Positions 17,617 to 26,273 of a stretch of DNA of 64,000 nucleotides are shown in pieces (within the stretch, counting starts at the first letter, position 1; every line of letters starts with the position of its first letter). The stretch covers positions 186,001 to 250,000 of the forward strand of contig NZ_BMCM01000002.1 of assembly GCF_014635185.1 (NCBI RefSeq), given 5' to 3'. Below the pieces are notes generated by a model that ran no database searches, had not been told where the DNA came from, and saw nothing but the letters and a program-made list of their open reading frames with translations. Made by a program: the position numbers and the translations under genes. The stretch comes from Microbacterium murale (GTDB taxonomy: Bacteria; Actinomycetota; Actinomycetes; Actinomycetales; Microbacteriaceae).

Positions 17617-18507
17617 TCAGGCGTACCGCGGCTCGGAGCCTGTCGCACGCTCGATGATGCGCGTGACCATCACGTCTGACGTGGTGTTCTCACCGGGCAG
17701 GTTGGGCTTGCCGGCACCGTGGTAGTCGCTGGATCCCGTCACGATCAGGTCGCGCTTCACCGCCAGTTCGCGCAGGATCTTCTTGCCCTGCTCGGTGTTC
17801 TCGCGGTGATCGATCTCGAACCCGCCGAGGCCTGCATCGATGAGTCGCTCGATGAACGGGATCGGCATCATCCGGTCGCGGCCCGAGGTGACCGGGTGCG
17901 CGATCACGGCCACTCCCCCTGCGCCGGTGATGAGGTTCACGGCGGTGAGCGGATCGGGGGCGTAGTGCGGTTCGTAGTAGCCCTCGCGCGGATGCAGGAT
18001 GCCGTCGAAGGCCGCGCTGCGATCGCTGACGATGCCTCGTGCGACGAGAGCATCGGCGATGTGCGGGCGTCCGACCGTGGCATCCCCTGCCGTCTGCGCG
18101 AGCACATCCGCCCATACGAGGTCGTAGTCGCGACCGATGTTGCGCACGATCCGCTCGGCCCGGCCGATGCGGTCCCCTCGGATGCGATCGGTCTCTGCGC
18201 GCAGCGCACCGTCGTCGGGGTCGAACAGGTATCCCAGAACGTGCACGCTGCGCCACTCGTACTTCGCGGACAGCTCCATTCCGGGGAGGAATGTCATGCC
18301 GAGGGATGCCGCGGCCTCTGCAGCCTCGTCCCACCCCGTGCTGCGGTCATGGTCGGTCAGGGCGAGTGTGCGGATGCCGTAGGCGTGCGCCTGCCGCACG
18401 ACTTCAGCCGGAGCCTGAGTGCCGTCGGAGTGATTGGAATGCAGATGCAGGTCATTCGGCCCCGAGAACCTGTTCGCACCGGCGCCCGGCACCGCGTCAT
18501 CCGTCAT
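17617..18507 (-). CDS. PHP-domain metal-dependent phosphoesterase
   Basis: 296 residues of the PHP family (TrpH/YciV-like). Metal-binding motifs are visible: DLHLHSNHSDGT at 19-30, TDHD at 51-54, a HPVTSGR segment in the middle and SSDYHG near the end. The likely reaction is phosphoester hydrolysis, possibly 3',5'-nucleotide bisphosphate or short RNA 5'-end processing as in TrpH-like members; the substrate is inferred only. The ATG at 18507 is chosen because TACGCT lies six bases before it. An ATG eight codons upstream has no signal. Confidence 0.88.
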   Translation of the reverse strand: MTDDAVPGAGANRFSGPNDLHLHSNHSDGTQAPAEVVRQAHAYGIRTLALTDHDRSTGWDEAAEAAASLGMTFLPGMELSAKYEWRSVHVLGYLFDPDDGALRAETDRIRGDRIGRAERIVRNIGRDYDLVWADVLAQTAGDATVGRPHIADALVARGIVSDRSAAFDGILHPREGYYEPHYAPDPLTAVNLITGAGGVAVIAHPVTSGRDRMMPIPFIERLIDAGLGGFEIDHRENTEQGKKILRELAVKRDLIVTGSSDYHGAGKPNLPGENTTSDVMVTRIIERATGSEPRYA

Positions 18508-18519
18508 CCTCTGAGCGTA
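18505..18519 (-). promoter_or_regulatory. Leaderless promoter, PHP gene
   Basis: Minus-strand TACGCT (18519..18514), CAGAGG, then ATG at 18507..18505. Confidence 0.6.
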
Positions 18520-18618
18520 TCGCGGCGCCATACGGCAGGGCGGTGCCGCGGCACCGTGCTGCCGCGCCCGGCCGCGACGCGCAGGTCATCGGACCAGACG
18601 ATTCACAGTGTGCGGCCG

Positions 18619-18634
18619 TAGGCTCGAGGGGATG
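18619..18634 (+). promoter_or_regulatory. Leaderless promoter, EEP-family gene
   Basis: TAGGCT at 18619-18624, seven bases, ATG at 18632. Confidence 0.6.
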
Positions 18635-19648
18635 TTTCGACTCCTGGGGATCCTGCTGACGGTACTGTTCGCGATCGCGACCGCGATCGTCGTCTGGCCG
18701 CAGTTCTTCCAGCTCGAGCAGACCTTCCCGTTCGCACAGCTCGTCGCCGTGCGCGGCGCGGTGCTGGTCGGCCTGCTCGCGATCGCCGTGCTGTCGCTGC
18801 TGCTGCTGTTCGCCAGGCCGCTGCGCGGATTCGCGGCGTCCATCCTCATCGTCGCCCTGCTCGGGTCTGCGGCGATCGGCGGGATCGGCGCTCTGCGAGG
18901 TTTCGGCACGGGTGAGCTTCCCGCGAAGGCCGAGGCGAGTGTCCGCGTGCTCACCTGGAACACGGCGGGAGAGGCTGTTTCGGCCGAGACGGTCGCCGAC
19001 GCGATCCTGACGCAGGAGGTCGACGTCGTCACTCTCCCTGAGACCGCGGAATCCGTCGGCGAACGCATCGCGGTCATGCTGCGCGAGCAGGGGCGCCCGA
19101 TGTGGGTGCACCACGTGCAGTTCGGCGATGTGCCGAACGGACCGCAGGCGTGGGAGACCACCATCCTCATCTCGCCCGAACTGGGCGATTACTCGGTGAT
19201 CGGATCATCGGAGGACGGCACCAGCAACACGAGCTCAGTGCCGAGTGCCGTCGTGATGCCGGTCAACGGCAGCGGACCTACGATCGTGGCTGTGCACGCG
19301 GTCGCGCCGCGCGTCGAGGCGATGGAGCGCTGGCAGTCCGATCTGGAGTGGATCGCGGATCAGTGCCCCGCGGGCGATTTCATCCTCGCCGGTGATTTCA
19401 ACGCGACGATCGATCACATGGCCTCGCTCGGGCTTGACGGCGGCGACATGGGCTACTGCCGGGATGCCGCGAGCCGCACCGGCACCGGAGTCACCGGAAC
19501 CTGGCCGGAGTCGTTCCCCGAGCTGCTCGGCGCCCCGATCGACCACGTGATGGCCAGCCAGAACTGGGAGCCGACCGGGTCCCTCGTGCTGGACGCGGCC
19601 GGCAGCGACCACCGCGCACTGGTCGTACAGCTCGATCCCGCCGGCTGA
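18632..19648 (+). CDS. Membrane-anchored endonuclease/exonuclease/phosphatase family protein
   Basis: 338 residues. Three hydrophobic N-terminal helices (about 3-21, 33-56, 62-88) are followed by an EEP domain. Family motifs are visible as LTWNTAG, VTLPET, a LAGDFNATIDH segment and a terminal SDHRALVV. These fit a metal-dependent phosphodiesterase or phosphatase facing the outside of the membrane; the substrate is unknown. ATG at 18632 is placed seven bases after TAGGCT. The stop is eight bases from the convergent DUF3054 gene. Confidence 0.85.
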   Translation: MFRLLGILLTVLFAIATAIVVWPQFFQLEQTFPFAQLVAVRGAVLVGLLAIAVLSLLLLFARPLRGFAASILIVALLGSAAIGGIGALRGFGTGELPAKAEASVRVLTWNTAGEAVSAETVADAILTQEVDVVTLPETAESVGERIAVMLREQGRPMWVHHVQFGDVPNGPQAWETTILISPELGDYSVIGSSEDGTSNTSSVPSAVVMPVNGSGPTIVAVHAVAPRVEAMERWQSDLEWIADQCPAGDFILAGDFNATIDHMASLGLDGGDMGYCRDAASRTGTGVTGTWPESFPELLGAPIDHVMASQNWEPTGSLVLDAAGSDHRALVVQLDPAG

Positions 19649-19656
19649 GTCCGCCC

Positions 19657-20046
19657 TCACGCGAGCCTACGACGCCGCATCCACCGCGTGAGCGCCACGA
19701 CGGCGCGCCATCCGATCAGGAACAACGCCAGTGTCAGCGTCGCGACGATCATGAAAGCGATCGCGGTCCCCTGCCCGCTCAGTGCACGCAGCACCAGCCC
19801 CACGACCACCGTGACGGCCCAGATCACGACGCCAGGCAGCATCCGATCCGCCGGGGTACGGCGGATGAGCATGACGGCGTGCGCGGCGAGCACGGCGACC
19901 AGGAACGGCCATGTCGTGCCCAGCAGCCCCGGAATGTCGCTGAAGACTCCTTCGGCGTGCGAGAGCCGACCGATCACGCAGAACACCGCCACGAGGATCA
20001 CGTCGATGACGATGATGAGGGCGATGGGCATGCGAGACGCAGTCAT
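19657..20046 (-). CDS. DUF3054 family membrane protein
   Basis: 129 residues with four membrane helices and a basic C-terminus (TRWMRRRRLA). It matches the DUF3054 family of small actinobacterial and archaeal membrane proteins; no function is known. The ATG at 20046 lies seven bases after TAGGCT on the minus strand. It is divergent from pepP with 36 bases between the start codons, so their promoters lie back to back. Confidence 0.8.
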   Translation of the reverse strand: MTASRMPIALIIVIDVILVAVFCVIGRLSHAEGVFSDIPGLLGTTWPFLVAVLAAHAVMLIRRTPADRMLPGVVIWAVTVVVGLVLRALSGQGTAIAFMIVATLTLALFLIGWRAVVALTRWMRRRRLA

Positions 20047-20059
20047 GTTCCCCAGCCTA
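20044..20059 (-). promoter_or_regulatory. Leaderless promoter, DUF3054 gene
   Basis: Minus-strand TAGGCT (20059..20054), seven bases, ATG at 20046..20044. Confidence 0.6.
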
Positions 20060-20082
20060 AGTCGGAGTGAGAGACTGGATGC

Positions 20083-21495
20083 ATGAACACCGGAGAGAGC
20101 GACACGATCGCCGAGGCCCCCGTCACGAACCGCAAGCAGCCCTTCCCCCGCGGATTCCTGGACACGATCTCGACCGGCTGGGCAGAGCGCCCCGAGTCGA
20201 TTCCTGCTGCGCGCCCGCAGGCCGCGTATGCCGCCGCCCGGCGCGCAAAGGTGTCCGCGGCGTTCCCCGGCAAGCGCCTCGTCATCGCGGCAGGCTCGCT
20301 CATGCAGCGCAGCAACGACACGGACTACGTGTTCCGCGCGCACTCCGCATTCGCGCACCTCACCGGGTGGGCCGCCGACACCGAGCCGGACTCCGTGCTC
20401 GTCTTCGAGCCGCGTTCTTCGGGGGCAGAGGATGCCGGTCACGATGTCACCCTGTACTTCCGCGAGCGCGCGGACCGCACCACGACCGAGTTCTACGCTG
20501 ACGCCACGGTCGGCGAGTTCTGGATCGGTCCTCGCCCGTCGCTCGCCGGCGTCGCCGCGGATCTGGATGTCGCGACCGATCACCTCGCCGCCTTCGAGGC
20601 CGGCGCGGACGATGTCGCGCTCGGTGATGCCGAACTCGATCGGGTCGTATCCGAACTGCGTCTCGTGAAGGACGAGTACGAGGTCGCCGAGATGCGCCAT
20701 GCCGTCGACGCCACCGCGCGGGGGTTCGACGACATCATCCAGGCGCTACCGGATGCCGCGAAGCACGCTCGCGGCGAGCGCGTCGTGGAGGGCGTCTTCC
20801 ACCGTCGAGCGCGCGAGGACGGCAACGGCGAGGGGTACGACACGATCTCAGCATCCGGTCCGCACGCCTGTTATCTGCACTGGACGCGCAACGACGGCGC
20901 GGTGGTGCCAGGCGATCTGATCCTCGTGGATGCCGGAGTCGAGGCCGACAGCCTCTACACCGCCGACATCACGCGCACGCTGCCCGTGAATGGAACGTTC
21001 AACGACGTGCAGCGCAAGGTCTACGAGACGGTGCTGGAGGCTGCGGATGCCGCGTTCGCCGTGGCACGCGTCGGCGTGAAGTTCCGTGAGGTTCACGAGG
21101 CGGCGATGAAGGTCATCGCGACGCGCGTGGCCGAGTGGGGCGTGCTGCCGGTCAGCGCCGAGGAGGCGCTCGATGCGGATGCCGGTGGCCAGCACCGCCG
21201 CTACATGGTGCACGGCACTTCACATCATCTGGGCATCGACGTGCACGACTGCGCACAGGCGCGCCGCGAGATGTACTACGAGGGCGTGCTCGAAGCGGGC
21301 ATGGTCTTCACGATCGAGCCCGGTCTGTACTTCCAGATCGACGACCTCACCGTTCCGGAGGAGCTGCGCGGCATCGGCGTGCGGATCGAAGACGACATCC
21401 TCATGACCGAGGACGGTCCTGTGAACCTGTCGGCCGACATCCCGCGCGCCGCGGATGACGTCGAGGCGTGGATCGCGCGGGTGCAGCAGGCTTGA
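20083..21495 (+). CDS. pepP: Aminopeptidase P family protein (Xaa-Pro aminopeptidase)
   Basis: 470 residues. An N-terminal creatinase-like domain is followed by a pita-bread metallopeptidase domain. The dinuclear metal ligands are visible in LVDAGVEADSLYTADITRT, the HGTSHHLGIDVHD segment, TIEPGLY and GVRIEDDIL. The enzyme removes N-terminal residues preceding proline; it is cytoplasmic. GAGACT six bases before the ATG is a weak leaderless -10. The stop codon overlaps the next gene as TTGA. Confidence 0.92.
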   Translation: MNTGESDTIAEAPVTNRKQPFPRGFLDTISTGWAERPESIPAARPQAAYAAARRAKVSAAFPGKRLVIAAGSLMQRSNDTDYVFRAHSAFAHLTGWAADTEPDSVLVFEPRSSGAEDAGHDVTLYFRERADRTTTEFYADATVGEFWIGPRPSLAGVAADLDVATDHLAAFEAGADDVALGDAELDRVVSELRLVKDEYEVAEMRHAVDATARGFDDIIQALPDAAKHARGERVVEGVFHRRAREDGNGEGYDTISASGPHACYLHWTRNDGAVVPGDLILVDAGVEADSLYTADITRTLPVNGTFNDVQRKVYETVLEAADAAFAVARVGVKFREVHEAAMKVIATRVAEWGVLPVSAEEALDADAGGQHRRYMVHGTSHHLGIDVHDCAQARREMYYEGVLEAGMVFTIEPGLYFQIDDLTVPEELRGIGVRIEDDILMTEDGPVNLSADIPRAADDVEAWIARVQQA

Positions 21496-22109
21496 GCGGA
21501 CAGCGCGGCCACTTTCGCCGGCTGTTCTGGGCGGGATTCGCAACATACACGGCGTTCGCGGTGTGGGCCGATTTCGTGCACTGGCGTTCCAGCCGACGGA
21601 TGCTGGGCACCGCACCGGGTGCGGCTGAGCTGACGAGCCGGACCGGCACGGAGGCCGTGGTCGTGCTCGGCTACGGCAACCGCGGCGAGCGCGCGAACTT
21701 CGTGAACCGCTACCGCGTCCGCGCCGGCATCCGCTCGATCGATCGCACGGCCGACAGCGTGCTCGTGCTGTGCGGCGGAACGGTCGAAGGCGACACGTCG
21801 GAGGCGGTGATCATGCAGCGCTACGCGCGCGAAGAGCTCGAGTACACCGGACGCATCGTGCTGGAGACGGAGAGCCGCTCGACATGGGAGAACATCGAGA
21901 ACGCGATCCCGCTCATCGAGCACGCCGACATCATCAAGATCGTCTCGAACTCCCCGCACGCCGAGGTGGCTCGAGAGTATCTGTGGCAGCAGCGTCCGGA
22001 TCTCGCCGAGCGGCTGGTCCGTGCGGACGAGCACCGTTTCGGCGAGATCGTGCCGATGAAGATCGGTGCGGCCCTGCGGCTCGTCCTTTTCCGCTGGCAG
22101 CACCGCTGA
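21492..22109 (+). CDS. YdcF/SanA/ElyC family protein
   Basis: 205 residues with one N-terminal membrane helix (about 10-28) and a DUF218 domain: VVVLGYG, LCGGTVEGDTSEA, ESRSTWENIENA and SNSPHAEVAREY. Members act in envelope or peptidoglycan-precursor processes in other bacteria, but the biochemical role is unsettled. The TTG start overlaps the pepP stop by four bases (TTGA), so translation is probably coupled; upstream in-frame starts would lie inside pepP. Confidence 0.82.
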   Translation: MSGQRGHFRRLFWAGFATYTAFAVWADFVHWRSSRRMLGTAPGAAELTSRTGTEAVVVLGYGNRGERANFVNRYRVRAGIRSIDRTADSVLVLCGGTVEGDTSEAVIMQRYAREELEYTGRIVLETESRSTWENIENAIPLIEHADIIKIVSNSPHAEVAREYLWQQRPDLAERLVRADEHRFGEIVPMKIGAALRLVLFRWQHR

Positions 22110-22153
22110 CGGGCCGCCGACGCGCCGGACGTGCGATGTGGGCGACCGCGCCG

Positions 22154-22819
22154 TCAGTAGCGCGCCGAGAAGCCACCGTCGGCGTGCAGCAGCTGCCCGG
22201 ATACCCAACGGCCCTCATCCGACAGAAGGAACGACACGAACGCGGCGATGTCGCCCGGAGTGCCCAGGCGGCCGAGTGGGTGCGCCGGGATCAGCTCCTG
22301 CGCGAAGCCCTCGTCCATCCATCCGGTGTCGATCGGACCGGGGTTGAGAACGTTCGCCGAGATACCGAGTGATCCGAGCTCTCGTGCTGCGGAGATCACG
22401 ACGCGGTCCAGCGCCCCTTTGGAGGCACCGTATGGAAGATTGCCGGTGGTGTGGTCGCTCGTGAGTGCGACGACAGCGCCACCGCTTGCAGGAATCTGCC
22501 GTGCGAACGCCGCGACCAACAAGAGGCTTGCGCGCGCGTTGACGGCCACATGTGCGTCGAAGCTCTCTGCGGTCGTGTCCAGGATGCCGGAGTCAACATC
22601 ATGCGCGTGACTCAGCACGAGAGCGCTGATCTGGCCGCGATCGCGGGTGACGGCGGCGATGAGTTCATCCGGCCCGGTGCGGGTGGAGAGATCGCACGGG
22701 AAATCGGCGTCGGAAAGGTCACTCGTCGCGACCTCCCACCCGTCGGAGGTCAGTCGAGGGACGATGCCTGCGGCGATGCTGTCGGCGCGCGCCGCACCAG
22801 TGACGAGTGCAAGGGCCAT
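22154..22819 (-). CDS. Short-chain dehydrogenase/reductase (SDR)
   Basis: 221 residues of the classical SDR fold. Catalytic Asn94, Ser121, Tyr130 and Lys134 (YGASK) are present, followed by NPGPIDTGW and a C-terminal LHADGG. The cofactor motif is TGAARADSIAAGI instead of the usual TGxxxGIG, so the first glycine-rich turn is altered and cofactor binding may be unusual. Substrate unknown. The ATG start follows TAGCAT by six bases. Confidence 0.88.
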   Translation of the reverse strand: MALALVTGAARADSIAAGIVPRLTSDGWEVATSDLSDADFPCDLSTRTGPDELIAAVTRDRGQISALVLSHAHDVDSGILDTTAESFDAHVAVNARASLLLVAAFARQIPASGGAVVALTSDHTTGNLPYGASKGALDRVVISAARELGSLGISANVLNPGPIDTGWMDEGFAQELIPAHPLGRLGTPGDIAAFVSFLLSDEGRWVSGQLLHADGGFSARY

Positions 22820-22831
22820 GACGCCATGCTA
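22817..22831 (-). promoter_or_regulatory. Leaderless promoter, SDR gene
   Basis: Minus-strand TAGCAT (22831..22826), GGCGTC, ATG at 22819..22817. Confidence 0.6.
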
Positions 22832-22838
22832 CGAGACC

Positions 22839-23486
22839 TCAGTCCGCGGTGAACTCCGTCACGAGCGACGCCAGAGACGCGCCCACGACCTCGGGTGCGC
22901 GCTTGTTGCCCTTGACCTCGAACGAGTGACCGCCGCCCTCGATCCACACGATGCGGGCAACCTGGCAGGTCGCGACGGCCTGCTCGAACTGCGACAGCGG
23001 CTGGATGAACGGGTCATTCGACCCTTCGACGAAGAGCTGGGGCACCGTGATCGCCGGCAGATGCTCGGTGCGCGGCTTCTCCGGCTTGCCAGGCGGATGC
23101 AGCGGATAACCGAGGTAGATCAGTCCGTCGACGCTCATCCCCTCGGCGACCGCCATCGACGCCATCCGGCCGCCGTATGACTTCCCAGCGGCCCACAAGC
23201 CGTTGCCAGGGGCGAGCGAACGCGCATGCGCCACCGCGGCCCGCCACGTCGCGATCGCGTGCGATGCGGGCCCCGGCATCCGTCTGCCCTGCTCCCGGTA
23301 CGGGAAGTTGAACCGCAGGGTCGAGTAGCCGGCCGCGTTCAGCGCGCCCGTGAAGCCGGCCAGGAACGGATGCTCCATACCGGCCCCCGCGCCATGCGCC
23401 ACGACGACTGTTCCGCGCCCCGCTGCCGGAGCCCACAGCGCCGAGACGGTCGTCGTGCCGTTCGGCAGCTCGACCTCGAAGTTCAC
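22839..23486 (-). CDS. Alpha/beta hydrolase of the KANL3/Tex30-like type
   Basis: 215 residues. The oxyanion segment HGAGAGMEHPF (31-41), nucleophile Ser103 in GKSYGGRM, acid Asp158 (GSNDPF) and His187 (GGGHSF) form a complete triad. The family includes bacterial dienelactone-hydrolase-like proteins of unknown substrate. The GTG start overlaps the stop of the upstream DUF4870 gene as GTGA, so the two are translationally coupled. Cytoplasmic; no signal peptide. Confidence 0.87.
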   Translation of the reverse strand: MNFEVELPNGTTTVSALWAPAAGRGTVVVAHGAGAGMEHPFLAGFTGALNAAGYSTLRFNFPYREQGRRMPGPASHAIATWRAAVAHARSLAPGNGLWAAGKSYGGRMASMAVAEGMSVDGLIYLGYPLHPPGKPEKPRTEHLPAITVPQLFVEGSNDPFIQPLSQFEQAVATCQVARIVWIEGGGHSFEVKGNKRAPEVVGASLASLVTEFTAD

Positions 23487-24115
23487 GACCGGATGTACGG
23501 GATGGCGAAGGGCACCTGAAGCACCTTGCCGCCCGATGCCTTCACCGTGCCGATGATGACCAGTACGACGTGCAGGATCGAGACGGCGAAATAGAGCGTG
23601 ATCGGGATGCCGAGAGGGAAGAATCCCGTCATCCCCCGATCACCTGAGAATGCGACGAGCACGATGATGTGCACGATGATCAGCACGATCGAGACCGTCA
23701 GATACGTCAGTGCCCAGTTCGCCGCGGATCGCGCGTTCTGCCGTGCGATCTCGCCCTTGCGCGCGACGGAGCGGTAGACGGATGCCATCACCACCGCCGA
23801 CACGATTCCGCTCAGGAACGGGATGCCGATGAAGATCAGGAAGCCGAGCGCCCAGGAGAGCGTGCCTGTCGACGGCTTCGCCTGCGGCATCGGATACCCG
23901 TATGCGCCCGGAGCACCGTACTGCGGCGCACCGTATTGCGGAGCGGCGGGATACTGCGGAGCGGCGGGATACTGCGGGCCGCCCTGCGGCGGTTGCGCTA
24001 CCGGATACTGCGGAGCCGGGGCTCCATACGGCGGCTGCGCCGGAGAACCATAAGGAGGCTGTGCAGGAGTTGCTCCCTGCGGCGGATGCGGGTTCGAGTC
24101 GTCAGGCGTGCTCAT
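23483..24115 (-). CDS. DUF4870-type membrane protein with Pro/Tyr/Gln-rich N-terminus
   Basis: 210 residues. The first 80 are a low-complexity segment of repeated PQYPAAPQY and PQYGAPG units, probably disordered and cytoplasmic. Three or four membrane helices follow (about 90-120, 137-160, 172-198), matching the DUF4870 pattern, including a NARSAANWALTY helix start. The ATG at 24115 has AAGGGAG upstream. It is coupled by GTGA to the hydrolase gene. The direct repeats in DNA near 23938-23976 are coding repeats of this segment. Confidence 0.8.
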   Translation of the reverse strand: MSTPDDSNPHPPQGATPAQPPYGSPAQPPYGAPAPQYPVAQPPQGGPQYPAAPQYPAAPQYGAPQYGAPGAYGYPMPQAKPSTGTLSWALGFLIFIGIPFLSGIVSAVVMASVYRSVARKGEIARQNARSAANWALTYLTVSIVLIIVHIIVLVAFSGDRGMTGFFPLGIPITLYFAVSILHVVLVIIGTVKASGGKVLQVPFAIPYIRS

Positions 24116-24148
24116 GTGTTCTTCTCCCTTGTGCACCCGGGTCGCCGG

Positions 24149-24937
24149 TCAGGCTGTGCCGCGGGAACCCTCGTCGTCTGTCTTCGGCTCGGGGGCCGAC
24201 TCGGTATCGTCTGATGCCTCTTGCGGTTCGGCAGACGCAACCGGCGTCGTCGGCTCTACCCGCTCACCGTAACGCGGAGCAGAATCGGCCTGCGATGGGG
24301 TGGAGTGCCCATCCGGCGCCGGGTCAGCCGGACGCGGCGGAACGACGTGCCCGCCGATGCGCTCCCCCTCGGCACCGTCGTGCACTGCGGTCTTCTTCTG
24401 AGACTCCGACTCGACACGCTCCCCGTACCTTGGCGGCTCATCGAGATTCACCGGGGGCCTGACCACGGTCGTACGCTGATCGCCGACGACCTCGCGCGCC
24501 TTCGCCAGTGACGTCGGCAGCACCGTCACCTCGTAGTGGTCTGCCGCGAGCTGCGTGACGCTCGCGAAATCGCGGCGACGGCGCACGATCGCATAGGTGA
24601 TGAGGCTCATGATCATTCCGAGCGCGACGCCGATGAACACGAAGCCGACGAAGAGCTGGATGGGTGCATCGGGGTTGCCGATCACGAGGATCGCCGAGAG
24701 CAGGAGTCCGATGAGCACGCCGTTCACTGCGCCGGAGCGGGCGGCTGCGGCGTATCCGAGCCGACCGGTGATGCGCTCGATCGTGCGCACACCCTGCCCC
24801 ACGATCGCGATGTCGCGTGCGGGCACTTCGCCGGCGATCAGCTTCGACACCGTCTTCTGCGCTGCCTCGTAGTCGCGGACGGACGCGACGGTCTCCCCCA
24901 CGGCTGTACCGGCGGCTGGGCGGTTCAACATGCTCAT
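24149..24937 (-). CDS. General stress protein domain membrane protein
   Basis: 262 residues. The N-terminal half resembles the YflT/general stress protein 17M domain (VASVRDYEAAQKTVSKLI, then RDIAIVGQGVRTIERITGRLGY), followed by two membrane helices (about 70-88 and 92-117). The C-terminal 110 residues are hydrophilic and disordered and contain the same PPRYGERVE/APRYGERVE motif twice (near 168 and 220). AACAAT six bases before ATG is a weak leaderless -10. Confidence 0.75.
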   Translation of the reverse strand: MSMLNRPAAGTAVGETVASVRDYEAAQKTVSKLIAGEVPARDIAIVGQGVRTIERITGRLGYAAAARSGAVNGVLIGLLLSAILVIGNPDAPIQLFVGFVFIGVALGMIMSLITYAIVRRRRDFASVTQLAADHYEVTVLPTSLAKAREVVGDQRTTVVRPPVNLDEPPRYGERVESESQKKTAVHDGAEGERIGGHVVPPRPADPAPDGHSTPSQADSAPRYGERVEPTTPVASAEPQEASDDTESAPEPKTDDEGSRGTA

Positions 24938-24992
24938 ATGCCCATTGTTCCACGCGGTGCCCTCACAAGCCCGCGATCCGCGGGTCGGAGAC

Positions 24993-25007
24993 TACGCTGG
25001 GAGCGTG
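24993..25007 (+). promoter_or_regulatory. Leaderless promoter, MgtE-N/DUF1003/mrp operon
   Basis: TACGCT at 24993-24998, GGGAGC, GTG at 25005. Confidence 0.6.
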
Positions 25008-26273
25008 AGCACACAACGGGTTTTCGTGGCGCGCCTGGCCGGGTGCGCAGTCTTCGACCCCGTCGGCGACCGGCTCGGCAAGGTCCGGGATGTCGTCATC
25101 GTGTACCGAAGTACGGCGTCCCCGCGAGTGATCGGCCTCGTCGTCGAGATCCCCGGCCGCAGACACGTGTTCATGTCGATCGGACGGGTCACATCGATCC
25201 GGTCGGGACAGGTACTCACCACCGGTCTGATCAACGTGCGTCGTTTCCAGCCGCGACCGGGCGAGGTGCGCGTACTCGCCGAGATGCTCGGTCGCCGCGT
25301 CGAACTCGCCGACGGTACCGGCAGCGCAGTCATCGAGGACGTCGCGATCGAGCCGAACCGCCTCGGTGAGTGGAGTGTCAGCCAGCTGTTCCTGCGCAAG
25401 CCGAAGACCAGCGCCTCGCCGTTCGCCAAGGGGCCGACGACCTTCGCGGCATGGAACGAGGTTGCCGAGAAGCGCGCGCCCGGTGAGTCGCAGTCCGCCG
25501 AGCAGCTCGTCGCCTCCTATTCCGAACTGCACGCCGCCGACCTCGCGACGACTCTGCTCGACCTGCCGCAGCAGCGCATGATCGAGGTCGCCGGTGAGTT
25601 GTCCGACGACCGCCTCGCCGATGCACTCGAGGAGATGCCGGAAGACGAGCAGGTGCACATCCTCGACGGCCTCGGCGACGAACGAGCCGCCGACATCCTC
25701 GACCAGATGGAGCCGGACGACGCAGCCGACCTGCTCGCGCAGCTGCCGAAGACACGCCTCGAGCAACTGCTCGGCCTCATGGAGCCCGAAGAGGCGGAGG
25801 ACGTCCGCACTCTGCTGCGCTACGGACCCGACACCGCAGGTGGTCTCATGACGACCGAGCCCATCATCCTGTCCGCGGATGCCACGGTCGCTGAGGCACT
25901 GGCCCTGATCCGTCGACATGAACTGCACCCGGCGCTGGCCGCAGCGGTGTTCGTCACCCTCCCGCCGTTCGAGACTCCGACGGGTCGACTGCTCGGCGTC
26001 GTGCACTTCCAGCGGATGCTGCGCTACCCGCCGCACGAGCGTCTCGGTGCGATCGTGGACGAGACGATGGAGCCGATCTCGGTGACCGCATCCGCCATCG
26101 ACACGGCCCGTCTGCTGGCCAGTTACGACCTCGTCTCACTCCCCGTCGTGGATGCCGCCAACCGACTGGTCGGCGTCGTCAGCATCGACGACGTGCTCGA
26201 TTATCTGCTGCCGGACGACTGGCGCACCCAGGACGCCGATGTCGATGCGGTGCCAGAGGGAGGTGCGCGATGA
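25005..26273 (+). CDS. PRC-barrel, MgtE-N and CBS domain protein without a channel
   Basis: 422 residues. A PRC-barrel-like region (1-110) is followed by an MgtE intracellular N domain (about 160-275, with acidic ADxL/EExxE helices) and a CBS pair (about 280-410). The membrane channel of MgtE magnesium transporters is absent. The protein therefore resembles the cytosolic magnesium sensor alone. The next gene encodes a membrane protein (DUF1003), joined by ATGA, so the two may work together; this is inference. I chose GTG 25005 because TACGCT lies six bases upstream. Confidence 0.85.
   Translation: MSTQRVFVARLAGCAVFDPVGDRLGKVRDVVIVYRSTASPRVIGLVVEIPGRRHVFMSIGRVTSIRSGQVLTTGLINVRRFQPRPGEVRVLAEMLGRRVELADGTGSAVIEDVAIEPNRLGEWSVSQLFLRKPKTSASPFAKGPTTFAAWNEVAEKRAPGESQSAEQLVASYSELHAADLATTLLDLPQQRMIEVAGELSDDRLADALEEMPEDEQVHILDGLGDERAADILDQMEPDDAADLLAQLPKTRLEQLLGLMEPEEAEDVRTLLRYGPDTAGGLMTTEPIILSADATVAEALALIRRHELHPALAAAVFVTLPPFETPTGRLLGVVHFQRMLRYPPHERLGAIVDETMEPISVTASAIDTARLLASYDLVSLPVVDAANRLVGVVSIDDVLDYLLPDDWRTQDADVDAVPEGGAR

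Noticed and set aside
23880-24060. Short tandem repeats resembling a CRISPR-like or satellite array
   Set aside because: They are in-frame Pro/Gln/Tyr codon repeats of the DUF4870 protein; there are no unique spacers of uniform length.
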